64,000 nucleotides of DNA from Lewinellaceae bacterium (GTDB taxonomy: Bacteria; Bacteroidota; Bacteroidia; Chitinophagales; Saprospiraceae). A program made the translations under genes and the position numbers. The stretch spans positions 620,001-684,000 of the forward strand of contig JACJYN010000004.1 in NCBI GenBank assembly GCA_020636095.1, in the 5' to 3' direction. The notes beneath the pieces are model-generated. The model saw only the letters and a program-made list of their open reading frames with translations, was not told the DNA's origin and did not search any database. Shown here piece by piece: positions 42,831 to 51,500 of this stretch (its first letter is position 1; each line of letters begins with the position of its first letter).

Positions 42831-42845
42831 AATAGCCTGGTTTTT
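42819..42845 (+). terminator. Terminator overlapping the SDR stop codon
   Basis: A 9-bp stem, CAGGTTATT (42819-42827) with AATAGCCTG (42831-42839), one G-T pair, followed by GTTTTT. The loop is the TAG stop codon itself (42828-42830). Confidence 0.7.
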
Positions 42846-43004
42846 AGCCTTCTCCAAATGATTTTTGTATAAACAGGGGAAAAAGCCACTTACATAATGT
42901 ACATTCAACCCTACAGGCTTTAATGTACTGAATTATTCTTTTTTTAAAAATAAAATTTCAATCTATCGTTTTTTTTCTTCTAAAAATTTTGAATTGTTGC
43001 TAAT

Positions 43005-43062
43005 TGTCATCCTGTAAAGATGACATTTGTTATTGCCACAGGGCAGGCGATCATCTACCTTG
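43005..43062 (+). promoter_or_regulatory. Candidate gdhA promoter/operator region
   Basis: TGTCATC (43005-43011) and GATGACA (43019-43025) form a perfect 7+7 palindrome with a 7-base spacer. TTTG (43026-43029) follows directly, and TACCTTG at 43056-43062 resembles a -7 element. A regulator on this palindrome would sit over the -33 region. Confidence 0.35.
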
Positions 43063-43086
43063 AGCGTTAGACCAACCTAAATCAAT

Positions 43087-44448
43087 ATGATGACCCTGAC
43101 CAAAACTTCAAAACTAAAAGTGAACCGGTTTATGGAATGGCTGAAGCAGCGTACGTCCAACGAACCGGAATTCCACCAAGCCGTCAGTGAAGTGGCGCGC
43201 ACTGCTATTCCTTACATTGAAGCCAACCGCAAATATCAGGGATACAGCCTGATGGAAAGGCTTACCGAACCCGACCGGGTAATCACATTCCGGGTCACCT
43301 GGATGGATGACCGGGGCCGCGTACAGGTTAACCGCGGGTATCGTGTCCAATTTAACAACGCTATTGGGCCCTACAAAGGCGGGCTGCGGTTCCACCCAAC
43401 CGTTAACCTTGGTGTACTGAAATTCCTGGGATTTGAGCAGATTTTCAAAAACAGCCTGACCGGCCTGCCAATGGGCGGCGCCAAAGGCGGATCTGATTTT
43501 GACCCCAAAGGAAAATCCGATGCTGAAGTGATGAGATTCTGCCAGGCCTTTATGGGCGAACTCCACCGCCATATTGGCCCGGATACGGACGTTCCTGCCG
43601 GAGACATCGGTGTAGGGGGACGGGAAATCGGTTTCCTCTACGGTATGTACAAAAAGCTGAGGAACGAGCACACGGGAACCATGACCGGTAAAGCCCCTCA
43701 ATTCGGGGGGAGTCTCATCCGCCCGGAAGCTACAGGTTACGGAACGGTTTTCTTCGTAGAAGAAATGCTCAAGCAGCGTGGTGAAAAGCTGATGAACAAA
43801 GTGGTTGCCATTTCCGGTTCCGGGAATGTAGCTCAGTATGCCGCAGAAAAAGCCATTGAGCGTGGAGCCAAGGTTATTACACTTTCTGATTCTTCAGGTA
43901 GTGTTTACGACCGCCAGGGCATCTCCCAGGAAAAACTCGAATGGTTGATGGAACTCAAGAATGTACGCCGCGGGCGGATTAAGGAATATGCTGACGAGTT
44001 CGGCGCTCTTTACATTCCGAACGGCAAGCCCTGGAGCATCCAGTGTGATATCGCACTGCCTTGCGCCACCCAGAATGAACTGGATGAAAATGATGCACGC
44101 GAGTTGATCAAGAACGGTTGTATAGCCGTAGCGGAAGGCGCTAATATGCCAACAACTCCAGAGGCTGTCCACCTGCTGCAGCAATCCAATGTCCTGTTCG
44201 GGCCGGGTAAAGCGGCCAACGCGGGCGGTGTGGCTGTTTCCGGGCTTGAAATGTCTCAGAATAGCCTCCGTTTGTCCTGGACACGCGAAGAGGTGGAAAA
44301 GCGCCTGAAAGATATCATGGTCAACATTCATGAGCAGTGCGCCCTTTACGGCTCTGACGAGGAAGGCAATATCGACTACGTAGCAGGCGCTAACATCGCC
44401 GGTTTCGTTAAGATTGCCGACGCCGTTATTGCTCAGGGGCTTATATAG
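43087..44448 (+). CDS. gdhA: Glutamate dehydrogenase, NADP-type
   Basis: Reversibly aminates 2-oxoglutarate to L-glutamate. The 453-residue length and motifs fit the hexameric small (GDH-I) class: YKGGLRFHPTVNL with the substrate lysine, GLPMGGAKGGSDFDPKGKSD with the catalytic Lys, DVPAGDIGVGGREIG, GGSLIRPEATGYG, and the coenzyme-binding GSGNVAQYAA. NADP rather than NAD use is inferred from the class. It is a single gene with a candidate operator upstream and a 17-bp terminator downstream; its expression may respond to nitrogen state. No signal or extra domain is present. Confidence 0.95.
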   Translation: MMTLTKTSKLKVNRFMEWLKQRTSNEPEFHQAVSEVARTAIPYIEANRKYQGYSLMERLTEPDRVITFRVTWMDDRGRVQVNRGYRVQFNNAIGPYKGGLRFHPTVNLGVLKFLGFEQIFKNSLTGLPMGGAKGGSDFDPKGKSDAEVMRFCQAFMGELHRHIGPDTDVPAGDIGVGGREIGFLYGMYKKLRNEHTGTMTGKAPQFGGSLIRPEATGYGTVFFVEEMLKQRGEKLMNKVVAISGSGNVAQYAAEKAIERGAKVITLSDSSGSVYDRQGISQEKLEWLMELKNVRRGRIKEYADEFGALYIPNGKPWSIQCDIALPCATQNELDENDARELIKNGCIAVAEGANMPTTPEAVHLLQQSNVLFGPGKAANAGGVAVSGLEMSQNSLRLSWTREEVEKRLKDIMVNIHEQCALYGSDEEGNIDYVAGANIAGFVKIADAVIAQGLI

Positions 44449-44493
44449 TACTTACTGGTGGATTGAATGAACAAACCAGGAAATCCGCCGGAA

Positions 44494-44535
44494 GGGTTCA
44501 AAGCTTGGCAAGATGCCAGGCTTTGAGCCCTTTTA
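44494..44535 (+). terminator. Terminator after gdhA
   Basis: A 17-bp stem: GGGTTCAAAGCTTGGCA (44494-44510) pairs with TGCCAGGCTTTGAGCCC (44514-44530), two G-T pairs, a 3-base loop, then TTTT. It begins 45 bases after the gdhA stop. Confidence 0.8.
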
Positions 44536-44564
44536 GCCCGAAGTATGAAATTTGAACAAGCTCT
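44535..44564 (-). repeat. Dispersed repeat copy C (GAGCTTGTTCAAATTTC family)
   Basis: On the minus strand reads AGAGCTTGTTCAAATTTC, then ATACTTCGGGCT, nearly identical to copies A (29789) and B (32879). It lies 6 bases after the stop of the minus-strand subtilase gene. Confidence 0.7.
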
Positions 44565-44570
44565 TAGCCT

Positions 44571-46010
44571 TTATTTTTTCTCCAATTCGCCTGGTAGGGC
44601 AGCCGGAGAATCTTTAGCTTCAGCCGGCACTTGTAATAACCGGTAGGCTTTCCCGAAGTTGGGGATGCCATATCCCAGTTCTACATCCGGCAGGCCCGCC
44701 TGAGAACTGCTTTGTTTGATAGCTTCGACGACCTCCTCATTACTTTTGTTTGGGAAGGCTTCCCAAAGGCAAGCTACCAGGCCAGCCAGGATCGGAGCGG
44801 AAAAGGAAGTCCCGGAGGCAATACTGGCCTGGAAGGCAAAGGGGTCGGCAACTGTAACCCAGGCGCCGGGCGCTGCCACGTCCGGTTTGATCCGTCCGTC
44901 CGCAGTTGGGCCCAGAGAGCTGAACGATGCCCGTTCTCCTGAGAAATCAATAGCGCCAACGGATAAGGCCAGCGCGGCATCCGCCGGAATGCCGATGTGC
45001 TTCCAGCTGGAATTACCTTCATTGCCGGCGCTGGCCACCACGATCATACCTTTCGAGAAGGCGATATCGGCAGCCCGGCTCGCCACAGAGCTTTTCCCAT
45101 CCAGGTTTTTAAAATCGTAATTCATCTGCCGGTCGCTGAAGGTTGTATAACCAAGAGATGAATTGACCACATCTGCGCCCAGGCTGTCGGCGTATTCCAG
45201 CCCGGCCACCCAATGGCATTCTTCAATACGATATTCCCCTCGGGTGTCTTCGGTTTTGATACAGGCATAGGTGGCGCCCGGCGCGGTGCCTACCATAACT
45301 CCCGGAACGTTGGCGCCCATAGTAGAAAGTACACGGGTACCATGCGTGCTGGATTCGTAGGCTTCCTGGTCGCCGTCTACAAAATCCCGGGCGAGCAGCA
45401 GCCGGCCATCCGCCTGCAGGCTGTCAAAGAACGGGCTTTCATCTACCCCGATGAAGCCTCCATCGAGCACGGCAAGCAGGATACCCGAGCCGGTAAAGCC
45501 CAGGTGGTGCAGCGTATCGCCATTGAGCCATTGTATCTGACGGGTGGCGTACCCGTAGTACTGGCCGTCCATTCGTTTGGTGAGCAGGCTGTCTATCTTG
45601 ATATTGGGCTTCCTTCTCTCTCGTTCCGGATAGGGAAAACCCACATATTCCACCTTTTCGACAAAAGGGAGGCCGGCGACTTCCAGGATGCCTTCTTCGG
45701 GGATGAGGATGGTGGCGGCATTGAGCCAACGCGATTGATGATGGACGGTAGCCCCCTGCTCCTTGAGTGAATCGAGGTAGCGAGGGTTCGGCGGAAAGTC
45801 TTGTTCCGTGACCGGAATATTCCATTTCTCCCGGCGCGCGAGCGCCCGGGCGGAGAGGAAGGCTTCCGGTTTGTCTGCCTGATAAGGGCTATCCGCCTTA
45901 TCCGTAAAGCTTACCCAGTAATATTTGTAGGTGCTGTCCGCTTTTTGGGCGTGGAGCTTTAAACCAGTTGACAAGAACACGGCTAACAACAACCAAAGTG
46001 CATGTTTCAT
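44571..46010 (-). CDS. Secreted subtilisin-family (S8) serine protease
   Basis: A 479-residue exported protease: signal peptide (about 1-21, LSTGLKLHAQ), propeptide-like region to about 165, then the S8 catalytic domain with triad Asp183 (VLDGGFIG), His223 (STHGTRV) and Ser402 (SGTSFSAP), and oxyanion Asn330 (ASAGNEG). All catalytic residues are in place. The tail (KDSPAALPGELEKK) is short and lacks a T9SS domain, unlike many phylum relatives, so it is probably periplasmic or Sec-secreted only. It starts 3 bases after the stop of the ClpB-like gene, so the two are co-translated. It ends near a dispersed repeat. Confidence 0.92.
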   Translation of the reverse strand: MKHALWLLLAVFLSTGLKLHAQKADSTYKYYWVSFTDKADSPYQADKPEAFLSARALARREKWNIPVTEQDFPPNPRYLDSLKEQGATVHHQSRWLNAATILIPEEGILEVAGLPFVEKVEYVGFPYPERERRKPNIKIDSLLTKRMDGQYYGYATRQIQWLNGDTLHHLGFTGSGILLAVLDGGFIGVDESPFFDSLQADGRLLLARDFVDGDQEAYESSTHGTRVLSTMGANVPGVMVGTAPGATYACIKTEDTRGEYRIEECHWVAGLEYADSLGADVVNSSLGYTTFSDRQMNYDFKNLDGKSSVASRAADIAFSKGMIVVASAGNEGNSSWKHIGIPADAALALSVGAIDFSGERASFSSLGPTADGRIKPDVAAPGAWVTVADPFAFQASIASGTSFSAPILAGLVACLWEAFPNKSNEEVVEAIKQSSSQAGLPDVELGYGIPNFGKAYRLLQVPAEAKDSPAALPGELEKK

Positions 46011-46013
46011 TGA

Positions 46014-49000
46014 TTACAGGATTTCTGAGTCCAGGTTGGTTCTGAAAATTTCTTCCATTTTCTCCATTATAAGCCCGAGAAGGGCCGTTTTGTTGTATTC
46101 TCTGTTAATTTTATAGACGGTATCTCTCACGGCTATCGGGCCTATCAATCTGCGGAAAGCCTGTTTGGTGTAAAAGTCTTTCCTATGCAACTTTCGGGGA
46201 GTAGGGAAGGGTTCGTTTTCAACCTTTACCAGGTATTGAACGGGGATTTCACCTTCTCCCATCCATTGTTGCGCCCCTTCTTCGCCCTTCAGAAATTGAT
46301 AACAACAGGCTCCATTTAAGGAAAATTCAACTCCCCACAACACATCACCCGGTTTTTCAGGCGCGGGTACAGGCGACGTATCGGGATGCCAGGGGTGTTT
46401 GACATAGGCCTCCCGCTTTTTCTTTTTGACGGTATTGCCTTCCACCTCGCTGGCTTCTTCATTGTAAAAGCTTTCTCTGAACCAAACACTGTGAGCCTGA
46501 AAGGAGAACGTTTTATATCTGAAAAGTTGAATGTAAAAATCGATGGCCGGCAACGGGTTGGAGCCGTAGACAGCTAGTTGGCAACTATTGGCCTTGGGGT
46601 AGAGGCGGGTATATACCTCTACTTTAAGCTGGAAGAAGGCATTCTCCCAGTCCTCAAGCTCGTCAGTCCATCCCGGTTCATAGGGCCCCGCGTTGAGAGA
46701 GGAAAGAGCCAGTTTCATCTCCAGTTCTTCGATCTGCCGGCTGAGTTCATCAACGTGCTGGCGGGTTTCAAGGTAATAGGTATATCGTTCTGATTGCAGG
46801 CGATTATTCCAGAATCGCTGCTTGGCCTTTCGTTTTTTCCCTTCCAGAATATAGAGTTCACTCAACAGGCGCACGTAGAAATGCCCTTCTTTCATCTGTT
46901 CGATCTGCCGGCGGAGCGCGCTGGCGTGATCTGCATGGCTGATCTTGGTGTATTCCTCCAGGAGAAGTTCTAACCCCAGTGGGTCGGATTGAGCCTCAAT
47001 TTGAATTTTACCGTCTTCAACGGTTGCCGTAACGTCCAATTGATCGTCATAATCTTCTGTATTCAGTATCCTGGATAAGGGCCCAATCAGCTCTTCACGA
47101 ATGGTCCGTTGGAGTTGCCGGGCGCCATATTTGCCATCATACCCCTTTTGAGCAAGGAAATCCAGCACCTCGTCTCCCAGGTTGAGGTTAATGCGCCGAA
47201 ACTGTATCCCTTCCCGCTTGCGAAACAGGGCGATTTCGCGTTCTACAACAAACCTTACAGTGAAGCTATCGAGTGGAGCAAAGGGTATCACCTGGTCGAT
47301 GCGGTTAAAGAGTTCCGGCCGGAAGTACTTCTGCACTTCACTCAGAAAGTGTTCTTTCACCACCTCCTTATTCATGCCCTGGAGCCATCCAATGGGGTTG
47401 GATACTAACGTTTGCGCACCGATATTGGAAGTCATGATGATAATGGTGCTGCAAAAATTGGCCAGTTTGCCCTGGTTGTCGGTAAGGCGGCCTTCACTGA
47501 GAATCTGAAGAAGCAGGTCGAAGAAGGTGGGGTGGGCTTTTTCGATTTCATCGAAAAGCAGTACACTAAAGGGGGCCTTGCGGATAGCAGCAGTGAGCAG
47601 GCCGTCTGAAAAATAGCTGGCCCCAACCAGGCGCGCTACGGCATAAGGGGAAGCAAATTCGCTCATATCAAAGCGGGCGATGCGTTCCCGGTTGCCAAAC
47701 ATGAATTCGGCCAGAATCTTAGCCAGTTCGGTCTTACCCACACCCGTAGGCCCCACAAAGAGCAGAGACGCTATCGGTTTGCCGGCTCGGGTAAGCGCCG
47801 TTTTTACAGACGCCAGTACATCGACGACGCTTTCCACCGCGGCCTCCTGCCCAAAAACGCTACTGTTGAAATTGCTCTTCACGGCAATAGCGTCCATAGG
47901 TAGTGCCGGATCTACCATGAATCCGGGCATCCCGGTTTCTTCACAAAACTGGTGAATGACTTCCTTCCTGGAGATTTCCAACTGCCCATTGGCTGGGCTG
48001 GAAGAACTGCCCTTGTTAATAAGCAGGCTTTCCAGAAAGCGGATCGGCTTACCGGGCATGCCGGCATAGGGTGTAAAACGGTGGTTGAGGCGAATGATTT
48101 CCCGAATGGCTTCTTCTTCAATGCCGACGCTTCTTACACTGGCTATATCCCTTATCTTCTTCAGGATGATCTGTTCCAGTTTTTTCCCTTCGGGCTCTTT
48201 GATGTGAATGGCCTGGAAAAGAGAGATGTAGTTGGGGCTTCTTATTTCGATCTGCGCCAGTTCTTCTTCCGTACATTCAGAAATGATGTTGATCTCACCC
48301 CGGCTGAGGAAAGGGCGGAGGAAATCGGCCATACTCACATCATTGCCTTCGTATTTCCCCACCTCAAAAAGTTCTATGAGGTTGCGGACAAACAGAATGC
48401 TGTTATTTGCCGATAACTCCTGGCAAAGCAAAGAAAGGTTTTCCTGCCAGCCTGTATCTTTCATCAGCTCCTTGATCAGCGTTGATGCATTCGTCTCCCA
48501 GAGCTGAGCTTTGATGCGCCTCCTTTTTTGTTGGCGCGACAATTCCCAGACCAGGGCAGTCTTGCCAGAGCCGGACGGGCCAACTAACAGGACATTTCGG
48601 TTGAATTTACCCTTCAGCGCCCGCGCCAGTTGCCCTACCATATCCTCCATGTCATACGCCACCTGGCGTTTGATATCCAGCAGATTAGCCGCCTGGGGCA
48701 GCAGTTGTTCTTTTTGCTGGGTTTTTAGCCCCTCGAGCTCTTTTGGCGCCGGCGCCTGCAAGCGGATTTCCTGTTGCTGGAGTTCCACGCTGCTGAACCA
48801 GATGGTGGCGACAATATCCTGGACCGCATTCAGGCGCCTTTTACGGGTAAAATCCAAACGTATGGCCTCTTCCAGCCGCTGTTGAAGGGTTTCCTCGTCG
48901 TCGGCAAAAGCTTCGACGCCCAGGCTGGGAACCACTCCCCAGACGCCTTTTTCCTGATAATTGAAGAAATAAGTGAACTCCAGGCTAAACTCGGGATAAG

Positions 49001-49262
49001 AGACCTTGTCTCTGGCCTCTTCAAATCCTACCTCCAGGCTGCTTTTGTAAAAATGGCCTTTGTGGTATTCATGAAGCAGTTTCCTGAAGTTGCCCAGGTT
49101 GAGTACCTTCTCTTGCAGGGCATTGGCATATTGTTCAGCGACAAGCCGCAATGGCTGCCCCAGGCGCAGAACGTTATTGTCCGCCAATGGCGCCAGCAGG
49201 CTTGCCCCTGGGTGGAGGTGCAGGCGAAACGCGTAAAAAGGAATGGAAAATTTAAATGCCAT
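46014..49262 (-). CDS. Divergent ClpB/ClpC-like double AAA+ ATPase with long C-terminal extension
   Basis: A 1082-residue cytoplasmic protein. No Clp N-repeat domain is seen at 1-200, which instead is unassigned alpha/beta sequence. AAA1 (about 200-440) has a good Walker A, GPSGSGKT (228-235), but the Walker B region reads SILFVRNLIELF where ClpB has ILFIDE, so both acidic residues are lost. AAA2 (about 465-760) is complete: GPTGVGKT (504-511), VLLFDEIEKAHP, sensor 1 TSN, arginine finger in FRPELFNRID and sensor 2 YGARQLQR. Residues 760-1082 are extra, with a probable coiled coil (about 775-860) and a mixed domain beyond. AAA2 likely drives remodelling while AAA1 binds nucleotide only. A frame extending further upstream overlaps the DUF429 gene and is rejected. 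Confidence 0.82.
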   Translation of the reverse strand: MAFKFSIPFYAFRLHLHPGASLLAPLADNNVLRLGQPLRLVAEQYANALQEKVLNLGNFRKLLHEYHKGHFYKSSLEVGFEEARDKVSYPEFSLEFTYFFNYQEKGVWGVVPSLGVEAFADDEETLQQRLEEAIRLDFTRKRRLNAVQDIVATIWFSSVELQQQEIRLQAPAPKELEGLKTQQKEQLLPQAANLLDIKRQVAYDMEDMVGQLARALKGKFNRNVLLVGPSGSGKTALVWELSRQQKRRRIKAQLWETNASTLIKELMKDTGWQENLSLLCQELSANNSILFVRNLIELFEVGKYEGNDVSMADFLRPFLSRGEINIISECTEEELAQIEIRSPNYISLFQAIHIKEPEGKKLEQIILKKIRDIASVRSVGIEEEAIREIIRLNHRFTPYAGMPGKPIRFLESLLINKGSSSSPANGQLEISRKEVIHQFCEETGMPGFMVDPALPMDAIAVKSNFNSSVFGQEAAVESVVDVLASVKTALTRAGKPIASLLFVGPTGVGKTELAKILAEFMFGNRERIARFDMSEFASPYAVARLVGASYFSDGLLTAAIRKAPFSVLLFDEIEKAHPTFFDLLLQILSEGRLTDNQGKLANFCSTIIIMTSNIGAQTLVSNPIGWLQGMNKEVVKEHFLSEVQKYFRPELFNRIDQVIPFAPLDSFTVRFVVEREIALFRKREGIQFRRINLNLGDEVLDFLAQKGYDGKYGARQLQRTIREELIGPLSRILNTEDYDDQLDVTATVEDGKIQIEAQSDPLGLELLLEEYTKISHADHASALRRQIEQMKEGHFYVRLLSELYILEGKKRKAKQRFWNNRLQSERYTYYLETRQHVDELSRQIEELEMKLALSSLNAGPYEPGWTDELEDWENAFFQLKVEVYTRLYPKANSCQLAVYGSNPLPAIDFYIQLFRYKTFSFQAHSVWFRESFYNEEASEVEGNTVKKKKREAYVKHPWHPDTSPVPAPEKPGDVLWGVEFSLNGACCYQFLKGEEGAQQWMGEGEIPVQYLVKVENEPFPTPRKLHRKDFYTKQAFRRLIGPIAVRDTVYKINREYNKTALLGLIMEKMEEIFRTNLDSEIL

Positions 49263-49308
49263 GGCCCCGATATTACCGAAGAAGCCAAAACTAAGGTTTT
49301 TTTTAAAA

Positions 49309-49893
49309 TTATACGATGATAAGCCCTTCGGCTTTGTCACCAAATACGAGATGCTGCCCCTGAGTATAACGGTATCCACTGGCCAGGGCGAGCAATGAGT
49401 CGAACTGGTGCCACGAGGTAAGAGGCTCTTGTTGCATCGGATAGGGCAGGAGGGGCACAACCAGTTTGGCCAAAGCAGGAAGGTGCTCTTTACTCTTTTT
49501 ATATTGCTCCCGGCTGAGATGCAGCATCTTGGCCAAATGGGCAGGGTATACTTCCATCACCTCGACACCGGTGGCCTGAAGTTGCTCTTTTAGTTGCATC
49601 GCTCGCGCCGTGAGCCCTCCGAGAAACATAGGCGACATGGCCTTTAACTGCCTGTCCCCTTTGCGGTAGAAAAAATCCTGGTACTGTTCCATTTTTCGAT
49701 AAACGCCCGGCAGGGAAAGCGGTGCATCCAGAAACAAATGGGTAGGTTTCCAGCTTTGGGCCCATTCAAGTATAAAACGGTCTGCATCTTGCTTCCGGGC
49801 GCTTTGGGCCAGGCATACCTTTTCCTTCTCTATAAAGGCAATAGCGGTAGTACCTGCCAGTTTGCTGCCATAATCGATGCCTGCGATCTTCAT
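49309..49893 (-). CDS. DUF429-like predicted RNase H-fold protein
   Basis: A 194-residue cytoplasmic protein with an RNase H/RuvC-like outline: KIAGIDYGSKLAGTTAIA at the start (Asp in GIDYG), FLDAPLSLPG (about 54-63), MEVYPAHLAKML and a final acidic position in WHQFDSLLALASGYRYTQG. These match the DUF429 family, predicted to be nucleases. The acidic set is plausible but not proven catalytic. It starts 3 bases after the aroK stop and lies 46 bases before the ClpB-like gene, so the four-gene run is tight. The role is unknown. Confidence 0.78.
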   Translation of the reverse strand: MKIAGIDYGSKLAGTTAIAFIEKEKVCLAQSARKQDADRFILEWAQSWKPTHLFLDAPLSLPGVYRKMEQYQDFFYRKGDRQLKAMSPMFLGGLTARAMQLKEQLQATGVEVMEVYPAHLAKMLHLSREQYKKSKEHLPALAKLVVPLLPYPMQQEPLTSWHQFDSLLALASGYRYTQGQHLVFGDKAEGLIIV

Positions 49894-49896
49894 GAA

Positions 49897-50418
49897 TTAG
49901 TGTCCGATGAGGTTTTGAAAATGCCGGATCAGGTTGGCCGCCACCGGCTCATCTGCGGACCGTTGGTCATATATGACGCTCGATTCCAGATAATACCGTC
50001 GCCTTTCTTCCAGTTTAGACCGGATAAACGCTTCGAGGCGTTCCCCTTCCATCCCCTTGAGCAGCGGGCGTTGTTCCGGTTGAAGGGCCAGGCGGCAGGC
50101 CAATATTTCGACGGAGGCACGCAAGTAGATGGTAACGCCCTGTTCATTCATCCAGTGCATATTATCGTGGAAGCAAGGTGTTCCGCCACCACAGGAAACG
50201 ACAACATCCGGAAACCGGGCCATTTCCCGTAAGGCGGCTTGTTCTACTTCCCGGAAGTAGGGCTCTCCTTTTTGCTCAAAAAGAGCCCTGATGCTGCTGC
50301 CTTCTCTGGTTTCGATCCATTCGTCCAGGTCGACAAAGGGAATCCCCGCCTGTTGGGCCAACTGGCGGCCGCTGTAACTCTTACCGCTGCCCATAAATCC
50401 AATCAAAAATATTCGCAT
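49897..50418 (-). CDS. aroK: Shikimate kinase
   Basis: Phosphorylates shikimate in the aromatic amino acid pathway. The 173-residue protein is of normal length and has Walker A GFMGSGKS (about 7-14), the shikimate-binding DLDEWIE (Asp, 31-37), GEPYFREVE with the conserved Arg, SCGGGTPCF and the lid segment RPLL. It is the first gene of a minus-strand run with DUF429, ClpB-like and subtilase genes. Other shikimate pathway genes are absent here, so co-expression with those genes is by position only. Confidence 0.95.
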   Translation of the reverse strand: MRIFLIGFMGSGKSYSGRQLAQQAGIPFVDLDEWIETREGSSIRALFEQKGEPYFREVEQAALREMARFPDVVVSCGGGTPCFHDNMHWMNEQGVTIYLRASVEILACRLALQPEQRPLLKGMEGERLEAFIRSKLEERRRYYLESSVIYDQRSADEPVAANLIRHFQNLIGH

Positions 50419-50499
50419 ATCTATAACCAGAACATTTCATGCCCTCGCAAGTTACTAACTATAAGAGATGCTTCAGTCGATGCTCGCCAAAACTTTTAT

Positions 50500-50507
50500 T
50501 ACATTTG
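50500..50507 (+). promoter_or_regulatory. Candidate -7 element (TACATTTG) for the DUF1573-yajC-ybbR run
   Basis: TACATTTG matches TAnnTTTG. The leader of about 85 bases to the ATG at 50593 contains a small hairpin, CCTTG-CGA-CAAGG, flanked by AGGGC/GCCCT. No -33 is obvious. Confidence 0.35.
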
Positions 50508-50592
50508 CAGGGCTTATCCTTGCGACAAGGAAAACGGCCCTTATTAACCCTTTGAGAATGGCTGCTTTCAACGGAATCAAAAACTAAAAAGC

Positions 50593-51108
50593 ATGAACCG
50601 ATTCATATTACTGTTTAGCCTCCTGTTAGCCTTCGGTTGCAACAACAGCCAACCCGAAGGCAAGGGCGAAAAATCTCTGGAGGAGATCAAAAGCGATGGC
50701 CCGATTCGCAATGCGGATATTATTCGAAACCCGGTTTCAGCGGATACCCCCATAGACACCGTGAATGTCGCTAAAATCGCATTTGAAGAAGAAAGTTACG
50801 ACTTTGGAGAGGTCGATGAAGGAGCCGTTGTCGTTCATACCTTTCAGTTTACCAATACGGGTAAAGCGCCCCTACTCATCAGCAGCGCCCGGTCTACCTG
50901 CGGCTGTACGGTGCCCGATTGGCCGAAAGAACCCATTCCTCCCGGAGAAAACGGAAAGATAGAGGTGAAGTTCAATACCCGGGGAAAGAAGAACAAGCAA
51001 ACCAAGCCGGTCACAATAGTGGCTAATACCTATCCTGCAACTTCAAAGATATTCCTGCAGGGGTTCGTGCAGCCGGCTGAAGGCGCCCCCGGGCAACCCA
51101 CACAGTAA
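50593..51108 (+). CDS. DUF1573 lipoprotein
   Basis: A 171-residue lipoprotein (signal ending AFGC, Cys16), then a linker and a DUF1573 domain (about 60-160), an Ig-like fold with IAFEEESYDFGEVDEG, HTFQFTNTGKAPLLI and STCGCTVPDWPKEPIPPGE. The family is abundant in Bacteroidota and of unknown function; it probably lies in the periplasm. The order DUF1573-yajC-ybbR is a recurring arrangement in the phylum. It ends 52 bases before yajC. An RNA hairpin in the leader could matter for control. Confidence 0.9.
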   Translation: MNRFILLFSLLLAFGCNNSQPEGKGEKSLEEIKSDGPIRNADIIRNPVSADTPIDTVNVAKIAFEEESYDFGEVDEGAVVVHTFQFTNTGKAPLLISSARSTCGCTVPDWPKEPIPPGENGKIEVKFNTRGKKNKQTKPVTIVANTYPATSKIFLQGFVQPAEGAPGQPTQ

Positions 51109-51160
51109 ACACAATTATTTCCTTAACAGAAGCCTACATACAAACGAAAATCCATTTAAA

Positions 51161-51487
51161 ATGAAATCATTCGAATTGCTATTGCTTCAGGCTGGAAATG
51201 CAGGCATGTACAACCTCGTTTTCATCGGCGCCATGATCCTTATTTTTTGGTTATTCCTGATTCGCCCTCAGCAAAAACGCCAAAAAGAACAAAAAACTTT
51301 CATGGATGGCTTGCAGAAGGGAGACGAGATCGTGACGGCAAGCGGTATCATCGGCCGCATCAATAAAATCGAGGACAACGTCATTACCCTGGAAGTGGCT
51401 ACGAAAACGTATATTCGGATTACCAAGGCGGCAGTATCCAAAGAAATGACCGATTCCTTCTTTACTACCGATGATAAGGATAAATAG
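51161..51487 (+). CDS. yajC: Preprotein translocase subunit YajC
   Basis: A 108-residue inner-membrane protein: one transmembrane segment (about 17-36, YNLVFIGAMILIFWLFLI) directly followed by the family's RPQQKRQKEQ and the cytoplasmic domain (LQKGDEIVTASGIIGRI, TKTYIRITKAAVS). YajC joins SecDF as an accessory of the Sec translocon. SecD/F are not in the window. A second reading frame begins inside its last codons for the ybbR gene; the preferred start of that gene is 13 bases after the yajC stop. Confidence 0.95.
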   Translation: MKSFELLLLQAGNAGMYNLVFIGAMILIFWLFLIRPQQKRQKEQKTFMDGLQKGDEIVTASGIIGRINKIEDNVITLEVATKTYIRITKAAVSKEMTDSFFTTDDKDK

Positions 51488-51500
51488 AAAGGCATTTACA

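Noticed and set aside
46014..49460. ClpV/Pvc15 ATPase of a type VI or contractile injection system
   Set aside because: No sheath, tube, baseplate or spike gene is anywhere in the window.
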